A program made the position numbers and the translations under genes. From contig JACYMF010000023.1 of NCBI GenBank assembly GCA_015272165.1, forward strand, positions 1 through 36,247: a stretch of 36,247 nucleotides of DNA. The letters run 5' to 3'. How positions within the stretch are numbered: the first letter of the stretch is position 1; each line of letters opens with the position of its first letter. Below, in pieces: positions 1 through 8,857 of this stretch. The stretch comes from Cyanobacterium sp. T60_A2020_053 (GTDB lineage Bacteria > Cyanobacteriota > Cyanobacteriia > Cyanobacteriales > Cyanobacteriaceae). A model generated the notes under the pieces. The model had not been told where the DNA came from, searched no databases, and saw only the letters and a program-made list of their open reading frames with translations.

Positions 1-20
1 CGCCCCTTTATAAGCCCCGT

Positions 21-69
21 CTCCCGTTGATTTGAAGTGTCTTTTTTTTGTTGTCAAATTCAACGGGAG
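21..69. repeat. Long-loop inverted repeat at window edge
   Basis: Two perfect 10-base arms, CTCCCGTTGA at 21-30 and its complement at 60-69, enclose a T-rich loop that can pair further (TTTGA with TCAAA). It lies downstream of the RND gene on the minus strand, so it may be a terminator for that gene or for a gene outside the window. Which of these applies cannot be decided here. Confidence 0.5.
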
Positions 70-121
70 TCCTCTTTTGACATTTTTAAGATAGCATAAT
101 TTAATCATCTCACGACAAAAT

Positions 122-3100
122 TTAAACGATTTCTCTGGTAGCATTTTTGTTACCAGAAAATACTTTTTCCGTAACAATTTTGATGACGATATAAAGAATA
201 GGTACAACAAATAAACTGAGGAAAGTAGCGATCAACATTCCGCCAAATACTGCTGTACCAAGGGATTGACGGCTTGTAGCGCCCGCCCCCGTAGCAATCA
301 TCAAAGGAAAAATACCGAGAAGGGTAGAAAAACCAGTCATCAAAATTGGTCTTAATCTGTCTTTAGATGCTTCCAGCGCTGCTTTGACGATGGGTAAACC
401 TTCCCCCCGTAATTGGTTGGCAAATTCCACGATTAAAATAGAGTTTTTACTAGCTAAACCGATCAGCATTACCAAACCGATTTGACAATAAATATCATTA
501 CTAAAACCTCGCAGGGATTGAGCCATCAGCGCCCCCAAAATTGCCAAAGGCACTGCCAAAAGAATAATCAGAGGATCGACATAATTCTCATATAACGCCG
601 AAAGTACCAAAAATACAAATAGTAAACCTAAACCGAAGATGATGGGCGCTTGACCTCCCGAAACGATTTCCTCTAAGGAAGTTCCCGACCATTCATAGGT
701 AAATCCGGGCGGTAAAACTTGTTGGGCAACACCCTGCATCGCTTGGAGGGCTTCCCCTGAACCTTGTCCGGGGGGCGCTGAACCGCTTACCTCAATAGAC
801 CTAAATAAGTTATAGTGATTGATAACTTGAGCCGTTACCCCTCGCTCCACCGTAACCAGATTTGATAAAGGAATCATCACTCCGTTATCAGAGCGCACAA
901 AAAACGAGCCGAGATCATCGGGCGCTGATCTAAACTGGTTATCAGCTTGTAAATACACTCGATAGGTGCGCTGTTGCAAGGTAAAATCATTAACATAACT
1001 CGAACCCAGCGCCGTTTGTAAGGTACTAAATACATTTTGGATATTTACCCCTAGCGCCTGTGCCTTTTGCCGATCTACCTCCACTACCAATTCAGGAGTA
1101 TTGGCACTAAAAGTGCTGAAAACTCGTGATAAATTCGGGTTTTGGTTAGCGGCACCTAATAATTCCCCTAATGTACCCACTAAACTATCTAAATCACCAC
1201 CGCTACGGGTATCTTGTAATTGGAAAGTAAAACCGCCAAAACTGCCTAAACCTCGAATAGTTGGGGGATTAATGGGAATAATTTGAGCTTCAGGAATCAT
1301 GGCAAACTTACCCCACATTCTACCAATTATCGCTGGGGCTGATTGATTCGGTGAAGGGCGCTCTGCCCAAGGAATCAAAGGGCTAAAAATAACCCCTGAG
1401 TTGGCACTATTACCACCAAAAGCGAAACCCCCCACGGCAAAAGTTCCCTTCACTTCAGGCTCTTCTAAAATAGCCGCCTCAACTTTTTTCATCACCTCGC
1501 TAGTATATTGCAAGGATACCCCTTGAGGCGCTTGAACAATAGTGATAAAATAACCTTGGTCTTCTTCTGGTAAAAAGGCTTGAGGTACATTCAAATATAA
1601 CCATGCCGTAGAAGCGAGTAATAAGATGAAAACACCTACCACAGCGCCCCTCGCCCTCGATAAAGCGCGCAGACTACCATCATAAGACCTCTGTACCCTA
1701 GCCAAACCAGCGTTAAAAATATCGCAAGGTTTTTGTAACCAAGGCGGTAAATCATCATTAGGGGTTAACAATAACGCACAGAGAGAAGGAGTGAGAGTTA
1801 GAGCAAGAAAAGTAGAGAAAACGATGGAAAAAGCGATGGTTAAAGCAAATTGACGATATAAAGCGCCCGTAGTGCCGGGGAAAAAAGCAACAGGCACAAA
1901 TACCGCCATCAACACCAAAGAAGTAGCAATTACTGCCCCACTTAACTCCTTCATTGCCACCTGAGAAGCCTGTAACGGTGACATTCCCTTTTCGTGGATA
2001 TAACGACTAATTTGCTCCACCACCACAATAGCATCATCCACCACCACCCCTGTGGCAAGGGTTAAACCAAACAAGGTTAAGCTGTTGATGGAAAAATTAA
2101 ACAGATTAATAAAAGCAAAAGTACCAATTAATGCCAGAGGAATGGTTAAAGTGGGAATTAAAGTAGTACGCCAGTTCTGTAAAAATACTAAAATTACCAA
2201 AATAACTAAACCTACCGCTAAAAAGAGGGTTTTTATCACTCCGCGCAAAGATTCTTCTACATATAAAGTAGTATCAAATGCCACCTCATAACGCATTTCT
2301 GGGGGGAAGTTTGCCTCAAGGCGTTTGATCTCATTTTTGACGTTTTCAGCCACTTCTAAGGCATTAGAACCAGTTAGCTGATAGATTCCCAAGCCTACTG
2401 CATCCCGTTGGCGATAGCGCAAAAAGGAGCTATAATCCTGCGCTCCTAGTTCCACCCTACCAATATCTTTAAACCTAACTAGAAAGCCATTGGCATCGGT
2501 TTTGAGCAGTAAATTTTCAAATTCTTCTGGGGTGGTAAACTGACTAACTGCCCTCACATCAAGCTGAAACTCTTGTCCGGAGGGCGCTGGTTCAGCCCCA
2601 ATTTTACCTGCCCCAATTTGGATATTTTGCGCCCTAATGGCATTAGTCACATCAGCGGTGGTTAAACCTCGACTAGCTAATTTATTAGGATCGATCCATA
2701 ACCGCATGGCGTAACGGCGCTCTCCAAAAATTCTCACATCTGCCACGCCATCGATACGCCTGAGAGGATCGACAAGGAAACGCTCGGCATAATTACTTAA
2801 AAACAAGTTATCGTATTGATCATTATCGCTATATAAACCAATACCCATCAAGATATTATTGGATTGTTTAGTCACCGTAACTCCGTTTCTCTGCACATCT
2901 TCAGGTAATTGCGGTAAAGCCCTAGCTACCCTATTTTGCACGTCAACGGCTGCTAAATCTTGATTTGTACCAGCTTCAAAAGTAGCGGTAATATTACTTG
3001 TGCCACTGTTACTACTACTAGAACTAAGATACCTTAAACCGGGTGTACCATTAATTTGTCGTTCTAAGACATTGGTAACGGCATTTTCGATAACTTCAGC

Positions 3101-3259
3101 ACTAGCACCATTATAATTAGCGTTAATTTGTACTTGTATGGGGCTAATTTCGGGAAATTGTGCCACTGGTAAGTTGACTAAACTGATGCTACCTATCAGT
3201 AAAATAATCAGCCCACATACCGTGGAAAATACGGGACGTTTAATGAAAAAGTTAACCAT
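122..3259 (-). CDS. RND efflux pump inner-membrane permease, HAE1/AcrB family
   Basis: This 1045-residue protein has the full length of a hydrophobe/amphiphile efflux RND permease. It opens with the family signature FFIKRPVFS, followed by the first membrane helix and a large periplasmic porter region. A run of helices with the GVVVDDAIVVVE signature sits near residues 390-420, then comes the second porter half and a final helix bundle containing GLASKNSILIVEFA. The family exports drugs, dyes or lipophilic compounds using the proton gradient, together with a membrane-fusion protein and an outer-membrane channel. Neither partner is adjacent: the upstream neighbour is an unrelated small gene. 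The start ATG fits the family N-terminus. The substrate is unknown. Confidence 0.96.
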   Translation of the reverse strand: MVNFFIKRPVFSTVCGLIILLIGSISLVNLPVAQFPEISPIQVQINANYNGASAEVIENAVTNVLERQINGTPGLRYLSSSSSNSGTSNITATFEAGTNQDLAAVDVQNRVARALPQLPEDVQRNGVTVTKQSNNILMGIGLYSDNDQYDNLFLSNYAERFLVDPLRRIDGVADVRIFGERRYAMRLWIDPNKLASRGLTTADVTNAIRAQNIQIGAGKIGAEPAPSGQEFQLDVRAVSQFTTPEEFENLLLKTDANGFLVRFKDIGRVELGAQDYSSFLRYRQRDAVGLGIYQLTGSNALEVAENVKNEIKRLEANFPPEMRYEVAFDTTLYVEESLRGVIKTLFLAVGLVILVILVFLQNWRTTLIPTLTIPLALIGTFAFINLFNFSINSLTLFGLTLATGVVVDDAIVVVEQISRYIHEKGMSPLQASQVAMKELSGAVIATSLVLMAVFVPVAFFPGTTGALYRQFALTIAFSIVFSTFLALTLTPSLCALLLTPNDDLPPWLQKPCDIFNAGLARVQRSYDGSLRALSRARGAVVGVFILLLASTAWLYLNVPQAFLPEEDQGYFITIVQAPQGVSLQYTSEVMKKVEAAILEEPEVKGTFAVGGFAFGGNSANSGVIFSPLIPWAERPSPNQSAPAIIGRMWGKFAMIPEAQIIPINPPTIRGLGSFGGFTFQLQDTRSGGDLDSLVGTLGELLGAANQNPNLSRVFSTFSANTPELVVEVDRQKAQALGVNIQNVFSTLQTALGSSYVNDFTLQQRTYRVYLQADNQFRSAPDDLGSFFVRSDNGVMIPLSNLVTVERGVTAQVINHYNLFRSIEVSGSAPPGQGSGEALQAMQGVAQQVLPPGFTYEWSGTSLEEIVSGGQAPIIFGLGLLFVFLVLSALYENYVDPLIILLAVPLAILGALMAQSLRGFSNDIYCQIGLVMLIGLASKNSILIVEFANQLRGEGLPIVKAALEASKDRLRPILMTGFSTLLGIFPLMIATGAGATSRQSLGTAVFGGMLIATFLSLFVVPILYIVIKIVTEKVFSGNKNATREIV

Positions 3260-3564
3260 AATAGTTTCGTTATGGGAATATGAAGGGAAAAATCACGATT
3301 AACTCTTAATTCTATATGATCAATCTCAAAATGGGGACATTTGATAAGATGTCCATAGAGTTGTTGCGGAATAAAGAAAAAAACACCTAAAAACTTTACT
3401 GAGTATAGGTTTTAGCACTCTAAAGTTTAAAATCGCTGTAACTATTACATAGCAATATTTTTAAGCATTTTAAGGCATTATTTCACAACAAGTCTAATTT
3501 TCTAGAAAAAAATCAGCGTCTCAGATTTGATTTACACTAAATAGATTATCTTGAGGAAGAATTG
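3260..3564. other. Intergenic region, probable RND promoter side
   Basis: This AT-rich gap of about 300 bases contains no convincing gene on either strand. A short hairpin, GGACAT...ATGTCC, lies near 3335-3352. The promoter of the minus-strand RND gene should lie here, but I cannot identify clear -35/-10 boxes. Confidence 0.4.
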
Positions 3565-3924
3565 CTAAAGATTTTGACTGGCGCAAGGGTTTTGACTAGC
3601 ACAGGGATTTTTACCAGCACAGGGATTTTTACCAGCGCAAGGGTTTTTACCAGCACAGGGATTTTTACCAGCACAGGGATTTTTACCAGCGCAAGGGTTT
3701 TTACCAGCACAGGGATTTTTACCAGCGCAAGGGTTTTGACTGGCACAGGGATTTTGACTGGCACAAGGGTTTTGACTGGCGCAGGGATTTTTTTCAGTTA
3801 ATTCAACTCCTTGAGTCACTCCCATAACTTCTTCAGCCTTTACAGTTACAGAAGAAAAAGGTATTAAACCAGTGGTAATAATTGAAACCGCAGATAGAAA
3901 GGCAAAATATTTAACTCTATTCAT
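3565..3924 (-). CDS. Secreted Cys-repeat protein (NPCA hexapeptide repeats)
   Basis: This 119-residue protein begins at ATG 3924; a longer reading would need a TTG start at 3954. It has a clear signal peptide (residues 1-30, ending VKA) and a short linker. It then has twelve uninterrupted six-residue units, three NPCASQ, seven NPCAGK and two NPCASQ, before ending in NL. There is therefore one cysteine every six residues, twelve in all, with almost nothing else in the mature chain. Such Cys-repeat tails are plausibly metal-binding or disulfide-forming, but the function is not established. It is divergently oriented to a secreted cupredoxin-like gene, which is compatible with a copper-related role. 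Confidence 0.8.
   Translation of the reverse strand: MNRVKYFAFLSAVSIITTGLIPFSSVTVKAEEVMGVTQGVELTEKNPCASQNPCASQNPCASQNPCAGKNPCAGKNPCAGKNPCAGKNPCAGKNPCAGKNPCAGKNPCASQNPCASQNL
3574..3789 (-). repeat. Twelve 18-bp tandem coding repeats
   Basis: Twelve in-frame 18-base units encode the NPCA(GK/SQ) hexapeptides. The inner seven units share GK codons and the outer units carry SQ codons, which suggests expansion from the middle by slippage or unequal exchange. Copy number is likely to vary between strains. Confidence 0.9.
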
Positions 3925-4165
3925 AATCAATAACCTAATAAAAAACTCCATCAACTTTTAGTGTGAGTGATTAGACTGAGAAGAACATTAAAAAATCATA
4001 ATAGATATAAATAAGTATCCTGAAGATAATTTTTATTTTTATATCAGTTGACTATGTTAAAAATAACTTCTTTATGAGAGAGTTATCATCTTAATTAACT
4101 CTAATTTAAGAAAAATTTTTTACACTAAGGATTAGACAAAAACAAAATAACTGAGGACGGTAATA

Positions 4166-4642
4166 ATGAATAAAAAACTTATAATCTTATTTGCAATTTC
4201 TATTATTTTTGTAAGCATCAATAATATATTTTCTTTTTTCAATTTTTTATCACCAGCACAAGCCCAATCAGTGATAAATTTAACGCAAACCGGTTGTCAA
4301 TTCATTGAAACAGAAGCTAAAAATTATGGTTATCAACCACAAAAAGCGGTTGATTGCCGTCAAATCAATCAAGATTCTCTTGCTGTCAGAGAAAAAGGTT
4401 TCAAACCAATAAATCTTAAAGCTGGTAAATATGTTTTCAAAGTTACCAATCAAAATGTTCCCTATGAATTAGGATTTTATCTCAGAGGGCAAGGGTTGAG
4501 TCAAGCAGTTTTACCAAGAGTATCGGGGGGAGGTTTAACGACTGGAAAAACTATTGAATATATCGCTGATTTAAAGAAAGGTAAATATTGGATTAGTTGT
4601 CCATTAAATCCTACTCCTGACTATCCACTTATTGTTAATTAA
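4166..4642 (+). CDS. Secreted cupredoxin-like protein
   Basis: This 158-residue protein has a signal peptide ending AQA near residue 33. The mature part has Cys44 and Cys64, which could form a disulfide, then a beta-rich region (LKAGKYVFKVTNQNVPYEL) typical of cupredoxin folds. It ends in KGKYWISCPLNPTPDY, where Cys145 sits at the position of the cupredoxin copper-ligand Cys. The usual following His and Met ligands are not evident, so this may be a copper-free or atypical site. Its 3' end is closed by a strong terminator. The family assignment rests on pattern resemblance only. Confidence 0.55.
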   Translation: MNKKLIILFAISIIFVSINNIFSFFNFLSPAQAQSVINLTQTGCQFIETEAKNYGYQPQKAVDCRQINQDSLAVREKGFKPINLKAGKYVFKVTNQNVPYELGFYLRGQGLSQAVLPRVSGGGLTTGKTIEYIADLKKGKYWISCPLNPTPDYPLIVN

Positions 4643-4681
4643 TAATTTTATTGAAAGTGCTGTAAATTATAACTAAATTTA

Positions 4682-4708
4682 GTAAGAGATTCAAATCTCT
4701 TACTTTTT
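4682..4708 (+). terminator. Intrinsic terminator after cupredoxin-like gene
   Basis: A perfect 9-bp stem, GTAAGAGAT / ATCTCTTAC, with a 4-base loop is followed directly by TTTTT. It lies 40 bases after the stop codon of the upstream gene and just before the next start. Confidence 0.88.
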
Positions 4709-4724
4709 ACTTTATCTTTTTTAT

Positions 4725-5342
4725 ATGAAAAACACCACAATTTATCAAAATAATGACTATTTAGTTAATAGTCAAGGAATGCTCATTGATTATAAATATG
4801 ATGATTTTGTTTCAGTGATTAAACCTTATCGTTTATATCGTTTTTTGACTGATTTAGAAGATGTTATTAAGACAGAAGTTAATCAAGAAGAAATTATTAA
4901 ATTATTAATTCCTAAAGTTAGAACTTTATTAATAGAATCAGAGTGGTTACAATTTGCTTATACCCCCGCCCATAATCAATTAGGATGGTCGGTAAATACT
5001 CTTTATGAAGAGCCTGACTATCCTATTACTATACAAATGGTGACATGGCTTCCTCAACAAAAATCCCCGATTCATAATCATGCTACATGGGGCATTGTGG
5101 CAATTATTTCGGGCGCTGAAAAAAATACTTTTTGGCATGAATCAAATGAAGAAAGTTCCCTTGATTATATGGGAGAAAAAATATTATTAGCTGGAGATAT
5201 TCTTGGTTTTACGGATCAAATGATTCATCAGGTTGAAGTAATAGAAGATGAGCCGGTGATTAGTTTTAATGTTTATGGTATCACTAATTTTTCTCAACGT
5301 TTTGAGTTTGATTTAATCAATAAAACTAAGAAGCTTTTTTAA
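4725..5342 (+). CDS. Cysteine-dioxygenase-like cupin protein
   Basis: This 205-residue protein carries the cupin motif PIHNHATWG (His117, His119) and, about 50 residues on, His168 in MIHQVE. Together these form the three-His iron site of cysteine/thiol dioxygenase-type cupins. The glycine-rich turns GAEKNTFWH and AGDILGF are typical strand boundaries of the barrel. Members oxidise thiols such as cysteine or 3-mercaptopropionate with oxygen; the substrate here cannot be told. The first 70 residues are a helical extension. It starts 16 bases after the preceding terminator, so it has its own promoter or depends on read-through. Confidence 0.8.
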   Translation: MKNTTIYQNNDYLVNSQGMLIDYKYDDFVSVIKPYRLYRFLTDLEDVIKTEVNQEEIIKLLIPKVRTLLIESEWLQFAYTPAHNQLGWSVNTLYEEPDYPITIQMVTWLPQQKSPIHNHATWGIVAIISGAEKNTFWHESNEESSLDYMGEKILLAGDILGFTDQMIHQVEVIEDEPVISFNVYGITNFSQRFEFDLINKTKKLF

Positions 5343-5492
5343 AAGTGTTACATCCCTCTAAATTCTCTTTTTACAAGAGGGTAGGGAAACAATATCATGA
5401 CTTTTCAAACAGGTTATAAGATTGACTATTCGTTATAGTTTATAATAATAATCTGTTCATTAATTTTCTCTTCTTTTCGTTGTCCTGAAATT

Positions 5493-5993
5493 ATGTTTAA
5501 TTCTATTGATAAAGTAATTCCAGCGCCCTCCCAAGAGTCAGTATGGGATTATCCGCGTCCTCCCAAGTTAGAGCCTGTCAGTGCCAAAATAGAAGTTATT
5601 TATGATGATGTAATTATTGCCGATACCAGTGGCGGTTATCGGGTATTGGAAACTAGCCATCCCCCCGTGTACTATTTGCCCCCCGATGATATTAACATGG
5701 AGTTATTGCGGAGGGCGCCGGGTCAATCTTTTTGCGAGTGGAAAGGAGTTGCCCATTATTATGATGTAGTAGTGAAAGATGCAACTTTTAATAAAGTGGG
5801 GTGGTATTATCCCCAACCAACGGCAAAATTTGAGGAGATAGCTAATTATGTGGCATTTTATGCAGCGCCCTTCACCGGTTGCTATGTGAATGGGGAAAAA
5901 GTCACACCACAACCGGGCAATTTTTATGGCGGTTGGATTACTTCTAATATAGTTGGTCCTTTTAAAGGTGAGCCGGGTAGCTGGGGATGGTAA
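5493..5993 (+). CDS. DUF427 domain protein
   Basis: This 166-residue protein carries the DUF427 pattern: DYPRPPKLEP near the N-terminus, YYLPPDDI, CEWKGVAHYYDV in the middle, and the closing GGWITSNIVGPFKGEPGSWGW. Family members are small beta-rich soluble proteins of unknown biochemical role, common in cyanobacteria and actinobacteria. It stands alone between the cupin gene and the convergent hicBA pair; two bases separate its stop from the hicA stop. Confidence 0.88.
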   Translation: MFNSIDKVIPAPSQESVWDYPRPPKLEPVSAKIEVIYDDVIIADTSGGYRVLETSHPPVYYLPPDDINMELLRRAPGQSFCEWKGVAHYYDVVVKDATFNKVGWYYPQPTAKFEEIANYVAFYAAPFTGCYVNGEKVTPQPGNFYGGWITSNIVGPFKGEPGSWGW

Positions 5994-5994
5994 G

Positions 5995-6234
5995 CTACAA
6001 AGTATTTAATATATCTTGTTTACTAACTTTCTTATGACGCGCCACAGCGCTAATAATAGAATTTAAAGTGCCAACTCTGACGGGATTATGATTAGGGATA
6101 CAAAGACGATGATGACTCGGCAGACTTGTTTCTAAAATAATATGACTACCTTTTTGATGAATCAAGTGATAACCCCAGTATTTTATCAAAATTTTAACTA
6201 ATTCGTCGCCTTGTATATTTCTAGGTATTTTCAT
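5995..6234 (-). CDS. hicA: HicA-type mRNA interferase toxin
   Basis: This 79-residue protein has the small double-stranded-RNA-binding-like fold pattern of HicA/YcfA. The sequence around KYWGYHLIHQKGSHIIL includes the catalytic-type His in GSH, and it is followed by HRLCIPNHNPVRVGTLNSII. HicA toxins cleave mRNA during translation. It is the second gene of the pair: its ATG overlaps the antitoxin stop by 4 bases (ATGA), so the two are translationally coupled. Confidence 0.87.
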   Translation of the reverse strand: MKIPRNIQGDELVKILIKYWGYHLIHQKGSHIILETSLPSHHRLCIPNHNPVRVGTLNSIISAVARHKKVSKQDILNTL

Positions 6235-6443
6235 TGAATTACTAAAGTCTCGTCTTTCACTAAATGTAATTTCACAGTAGGAATAGATGGTTGATCAAAA
6301 TAAAAACTTTTCACTGCTTCGGTGACATTTACTTTTAATTCTTCCCATGTCTCCCCCCCCGTAAAAATATCCTCGCTTAAACATTCTGCACAAAAACCGC
6401 CATCTTCTTCTTGAGTTACTTCAAAGATAATATTATTGGTCAT
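6231..6443 (-). CDS. hicB: HicB-type antitoxin
   Basis: This 70-residue protein begins with the HicB partial RNase-H-like fold: a beta-strand, QEEDGGFCAEC, then FTGGETWEELKVNVTEAV. It is short and has no separate DNA-binding helix-turn-helix, so autoregulation would need the toxin or another factor. It lies directly upstream of the toxin with a 4-base overlap, the usual order in cyanobacterial hicBA pairs where the antitoxin comes first. Confidence 0.85.
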   Translation of the reverse strand: MTNNIIFEVTQEEDGGFCAECLSEDIFTGGETWEELKVNVTEAVKSFYFDQPSIPTVKLHLVKDETLVIQ

Positions 6444-6540
6444 TATTATTTCATTACTTCAAACATTTATAGTTTTGATCATACTATAATCAACTAATCA
6501 AAATTTCCTAATAAGAATAAACATTTTGATTTAATTACTA

Positions 6541-7077
6541 ATGAATCATCGGTTAAAAATAATCTCCCTAACTCTTTTGATAGCCTCTTTAATCGGGGGG
6601 TGTGGTGGTAATGATTTTGGTATTACTTCCACCGCCCTCAATAGTCGTTATAGTGATGAAAAGCCATCCATTAGCGGTGATGGGCGCTGGTTAGCGATGG
6701 TATCTAATCGTTTTGGGCGACAAGAAATTTTATTATTTGATTTACAACAACAGTCTTTTGTGGATTTACCCGGTTTGAATCGGGAGGGCGCTATTACAGA
6801 TAGCCCTAGTTTGAGTCGCACCGGGCGCTATTTAGCCTATGTTTCCAGCATTCAAGGCAGACCTGATATTTTTTTGTACGATCGCGCCACCCGACAAACT
6901 AAACTATTAACTCAAGGTTATCGTAGTTGGTTGCGCAATCCTCGTATTAGCCCCGACGGGCGCTATGTTGTCTTTGAAACCGCTAGGCGAGGACAATGGG
7001 ATATTGAAGTGATGGATTTAGGTATTAATATTGAATTGGATCAATCTAACGGTTTTATTCCAGAAGATGTGCCATAA
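6541..7077 (+). CDS. TolB-like beta-propeller lipoprotein
   Basis: This 178-residue protein has a lipoprotein signal with the lipobox LIGGC (Cys21). Repeated WD40-like/PD40 strands follow: DEKPSISGDGRWLAMVSN, DSPSLSRTGRYLAYVSS and NPRISPDGRYVVFET. That is only about three blades, fewer than the six of TolB, so it is a short stand-alone member rather than the Tol-Pal protein. It is probably exported and anchored to a membrane facing the periplasm. Each SGDGRW/SRTGRY/SPDGRY segment overlaps a copy of the GGGCGCT motif. Role unknown. Confidence 0.8.
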   Translation: MNHRLKIISLTLLIASLIGGCGGNDFGITSTALNSRYSDEKPSISGDGRWLAMVSNRFGRQEILLFDLQQQSFVDLPGLNREGAITDSPSLSRTGRYLAYVSSIQGRPDIFLYDRATRQTKLLTQGYRSWLRNPRISPDGRYVVFETARRGQWDIEVMDLGINIELDQSNGFIPEDVP

Positions 7078-7298
7078 GGAGAAGGAGAAGCAGAGGATGC
7101 AAGGGAGAAAGGGGAGATTTTTTCTATTAATTGATTTGTTAATAGTTAAAAACTTCTTATACTGGTATCTTGAGCTTACACATTTATTCAATGGCATTGT
7201 CTCACGGGGGAATTGAGGAGACAATGGGGAAATAAGCGGTTAAATATTAAATAGCATTAGAGGCATTTCCCACGGCGGTATCTTTTAGTTTTTTCGGC

Positions 7299-7413
7299 GT
7301 TGCTGAATTGTGGCATGAAACATTAATGAATTATAGCAAATATATAATACTCAAAATATTATTACTAATCCCTATTCCCTACCCCAAGCAAAAACATATT
7401 TAAAATCAGCAAC
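7299..7413. mobile_element. MITE-like element, GTTGCTGA ends
   Basis: This 115-bp non-coding segment has inverted ends GTTGCTGAATT at 7299-7309 and the complement of GTTGCTGATTT ending at 7413. It carries no ORF. The ends match those of the 243-bp elements at 26849 and 30445, so it probably belongs to the same or a related family mobilised in trans. Confidence 0.6.
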
Positions 7414-7511
7414 GGCTTTTTTTCCAGTGCCTGAGACATAATACTGAAGTATTTTTATCTTACAAAGAGAGTTTAGGCTTTATTTTGGCTTAGTTTTTGT
7501 TTAAGTAGGGG

Positions 7512-7588
7512 TTGCAGAAAAAGTGTTGTCGTTAGGGGAATGGGGAGTGGGAAGTGGGAAGGCACTTATCAATTAAAGACTTTTGGCT
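7512..7588. mobile_element. Truncated MITE overlapping the O-antigen ligase 3' end
   Basis: The stretch GTTGCAGAAAAAGTG, a GGGGA segment, heptamer repeats of GAAGTGG type, then CTTATCAATTAAAGACTTT aligns with the left end of the element at 26849. Only one end is present. The minus-strand ORF stop codon (7532-7534) and its last residues fall inside it. Confidence 0.65.
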
Positions 7589-8839
7589 AACTCCAGCAAT
7601 ACTAGCTAAAATAATCCATCCCAAAATATTCAGTCGGAGATCAAAAATACTCAAGTCAGCAAGGTTAAAAAAGATAAAATTAGCAAAGGCGATTAAATAA
7701 CTAAAGATAATTAAAGACTCGTTGCTTTGCCATTTTTGAGTTAAAAAAACCAGCGCCCCTCGCCGTAAAATAACTCCTACAAATATGCACGTTAAAAGTA
7801 GGCTAATTAAACCAGTTTCCGCACCTAACATTAAAAATAAACTATGAGGATGACCCATCCTAAAACCAGTTGTTTGCTCATATAAGTAATCAAAATTGCG
7901 TAATCCTACACCCATCACCGGATTATCTCTAATTAAATCGAGACAAAATTGCCATTGACTAATTCTTAGGGTAGGGGTAGGGCGCTGAGGAAACATTTGA
8001 TCAGAAAATCTCAACCAAATAAAGCTAGGTACCACTTGACGGAAAAAATATTGACCGGGCAAATTACCAAAAGAAGCCCAACTAATGGCAGTAATTATCA
8101 CAGTTAAAAAACTTAAAATTTTATACCAGCGCCCGTAAACAGCATAGGCAATAAAAGTTAAAAAAGCCATCACCCAAGCACTACGAGAATTTGTCAAAAA
8201 TATACCTATTAAAGTGAAAAAGATATTTAAAATTAGGAAGTAATTATTTTTTTTGCGACTAATTTTAAAAAAAATTAATTCACTATTTATTAGTAATAAA
8301 CATAAACTAAAATTAAAAGTGATAACTAAAAATAATCCTAAAATATTAGCATGATAAAAAATTGAGGACATTCGCCCTTCCGGATTACCAAAGGGAATAA
8401 CATCCCATCCAAATAAAAGACTTAACCAATTAGGCCAATCTAAATTAAAATATAACTGTAAAAGACCAATAATTACTATAATTGAAGCACTTAAAGAAAG
8501 TAAAAAAATTAGCTTGTATAAATATTTAATTTTAGTAATAATAGTTTGAAAACAAAGAAATAATAAGAAAAATGGTAGAAAATTGGGTAAACCGAACCAA
8601 GCATCAATAGTATTTTTTGCCAAACAAGATGAAATAACAAAGGAAACAGTAATCGTGATTAAAATTTTGCTGTAAAAGGAATCAAATAAAGATTTATTAC
8701 GACAAGTATCTGTAATAATTCCTAAAATCAAAACACAGCTAATAACCGGCAGTAAACAAAGAGTATCAACAGCGTAATTTACCTTTTCAATATGGGATGA
8801 AGGGCGCCCTCCACCCCATTTTTTTAAATTAGGAAACAT
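7532..8839 (-). CDS. O-antigen ligase/polymerase-like membrane protein (Wzy_C; IctB-type)
   Basis: This protein of about 435 residues has roughly ten membrane helices. It has the ligase signature TNSRSAWVMAFL and, in the large periplasmic loop, NPVMGVGLRNF...MGHPHSLFLML with the conserved His pair. The family includes O-antigen ligases, polymerases and cyanobacterial IctB; acting on a surface polysaccharide is the likeliest role. An upstream ATG at 8875 lies inside a palindromic repeat, so I prefer ATG 8839. The last residues (roughly KSLIDKC to SHSPFP) come from a repeat element, so the natural C-terminus may have been replaced. A GGGCGCCC motif encodes GGGRPSS near the N-terminus. Confidence 0.85.
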   Translation of the reverse strand: MFPNLKKWGGGRPSSHIEKVNYAVDTLCLLPVISCVLILGIITDTCRNKSLFDSFYSKILITITVSFVISSCLAKNTIDAWFGLPNFLPFFLLFLCFQTIITKIKYLYKLIFLLSLSASIIVIIGLLQLYFNLDWPNWLSLLFGWDVIPFGNPEGRMSSIFYHANILGLFLVITFNFSLCLLLINSELIFFKISRKKNNYFLILNIFFTLIGIFLTNSRSAWVMAFLTFIAYAVYGRWYKILSFLTVIITAISWASFGNLPGQYFFRQVVPSFIWLRFSDQMFPQRPTPTLRISQWQFCLDLIRDNPVMGVGLRNFDYLYEQTTGFRMGHPHSLFLMLGAETGLISLLLTCIFVGVILRRGALVFLTQKWQSNESLIIFSYLIAFANFIFFNLADLSIFDLRLNILGWIILASIAGVSQKSLIDKCLPTSHSPFP

Positions 8840-8857
8840 TTTGAAGAAAAAGCGTAG

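Noticed and set aside
3500-3564. Terminator for the Cys-repeat gene
   Set aside because: Only a 5-bp AAATC / GATTT stem precedes the T-run on the minus strand, too weak to call.
3574-3789. CRISPR-like regular array
   Set aside because: The units are contiguous 18-base coding repeats without spacers. The heptamer arrays elsewhere also lack spacers.
3562-3801. Plus-strand and alternate-frame ORFs over the NPCA repeats
   Set aside because: They arise because an 18-bp repeat stays open in several frames; only the minus-strand frame with a signal peptide makes sense.
7031-7224. Overlapping ORFs on both strands after the TolB-like gene
   Set aside because: They overlap each other in low-complexity purine-rich sequence and have no ribosome binding site or family resemblance.
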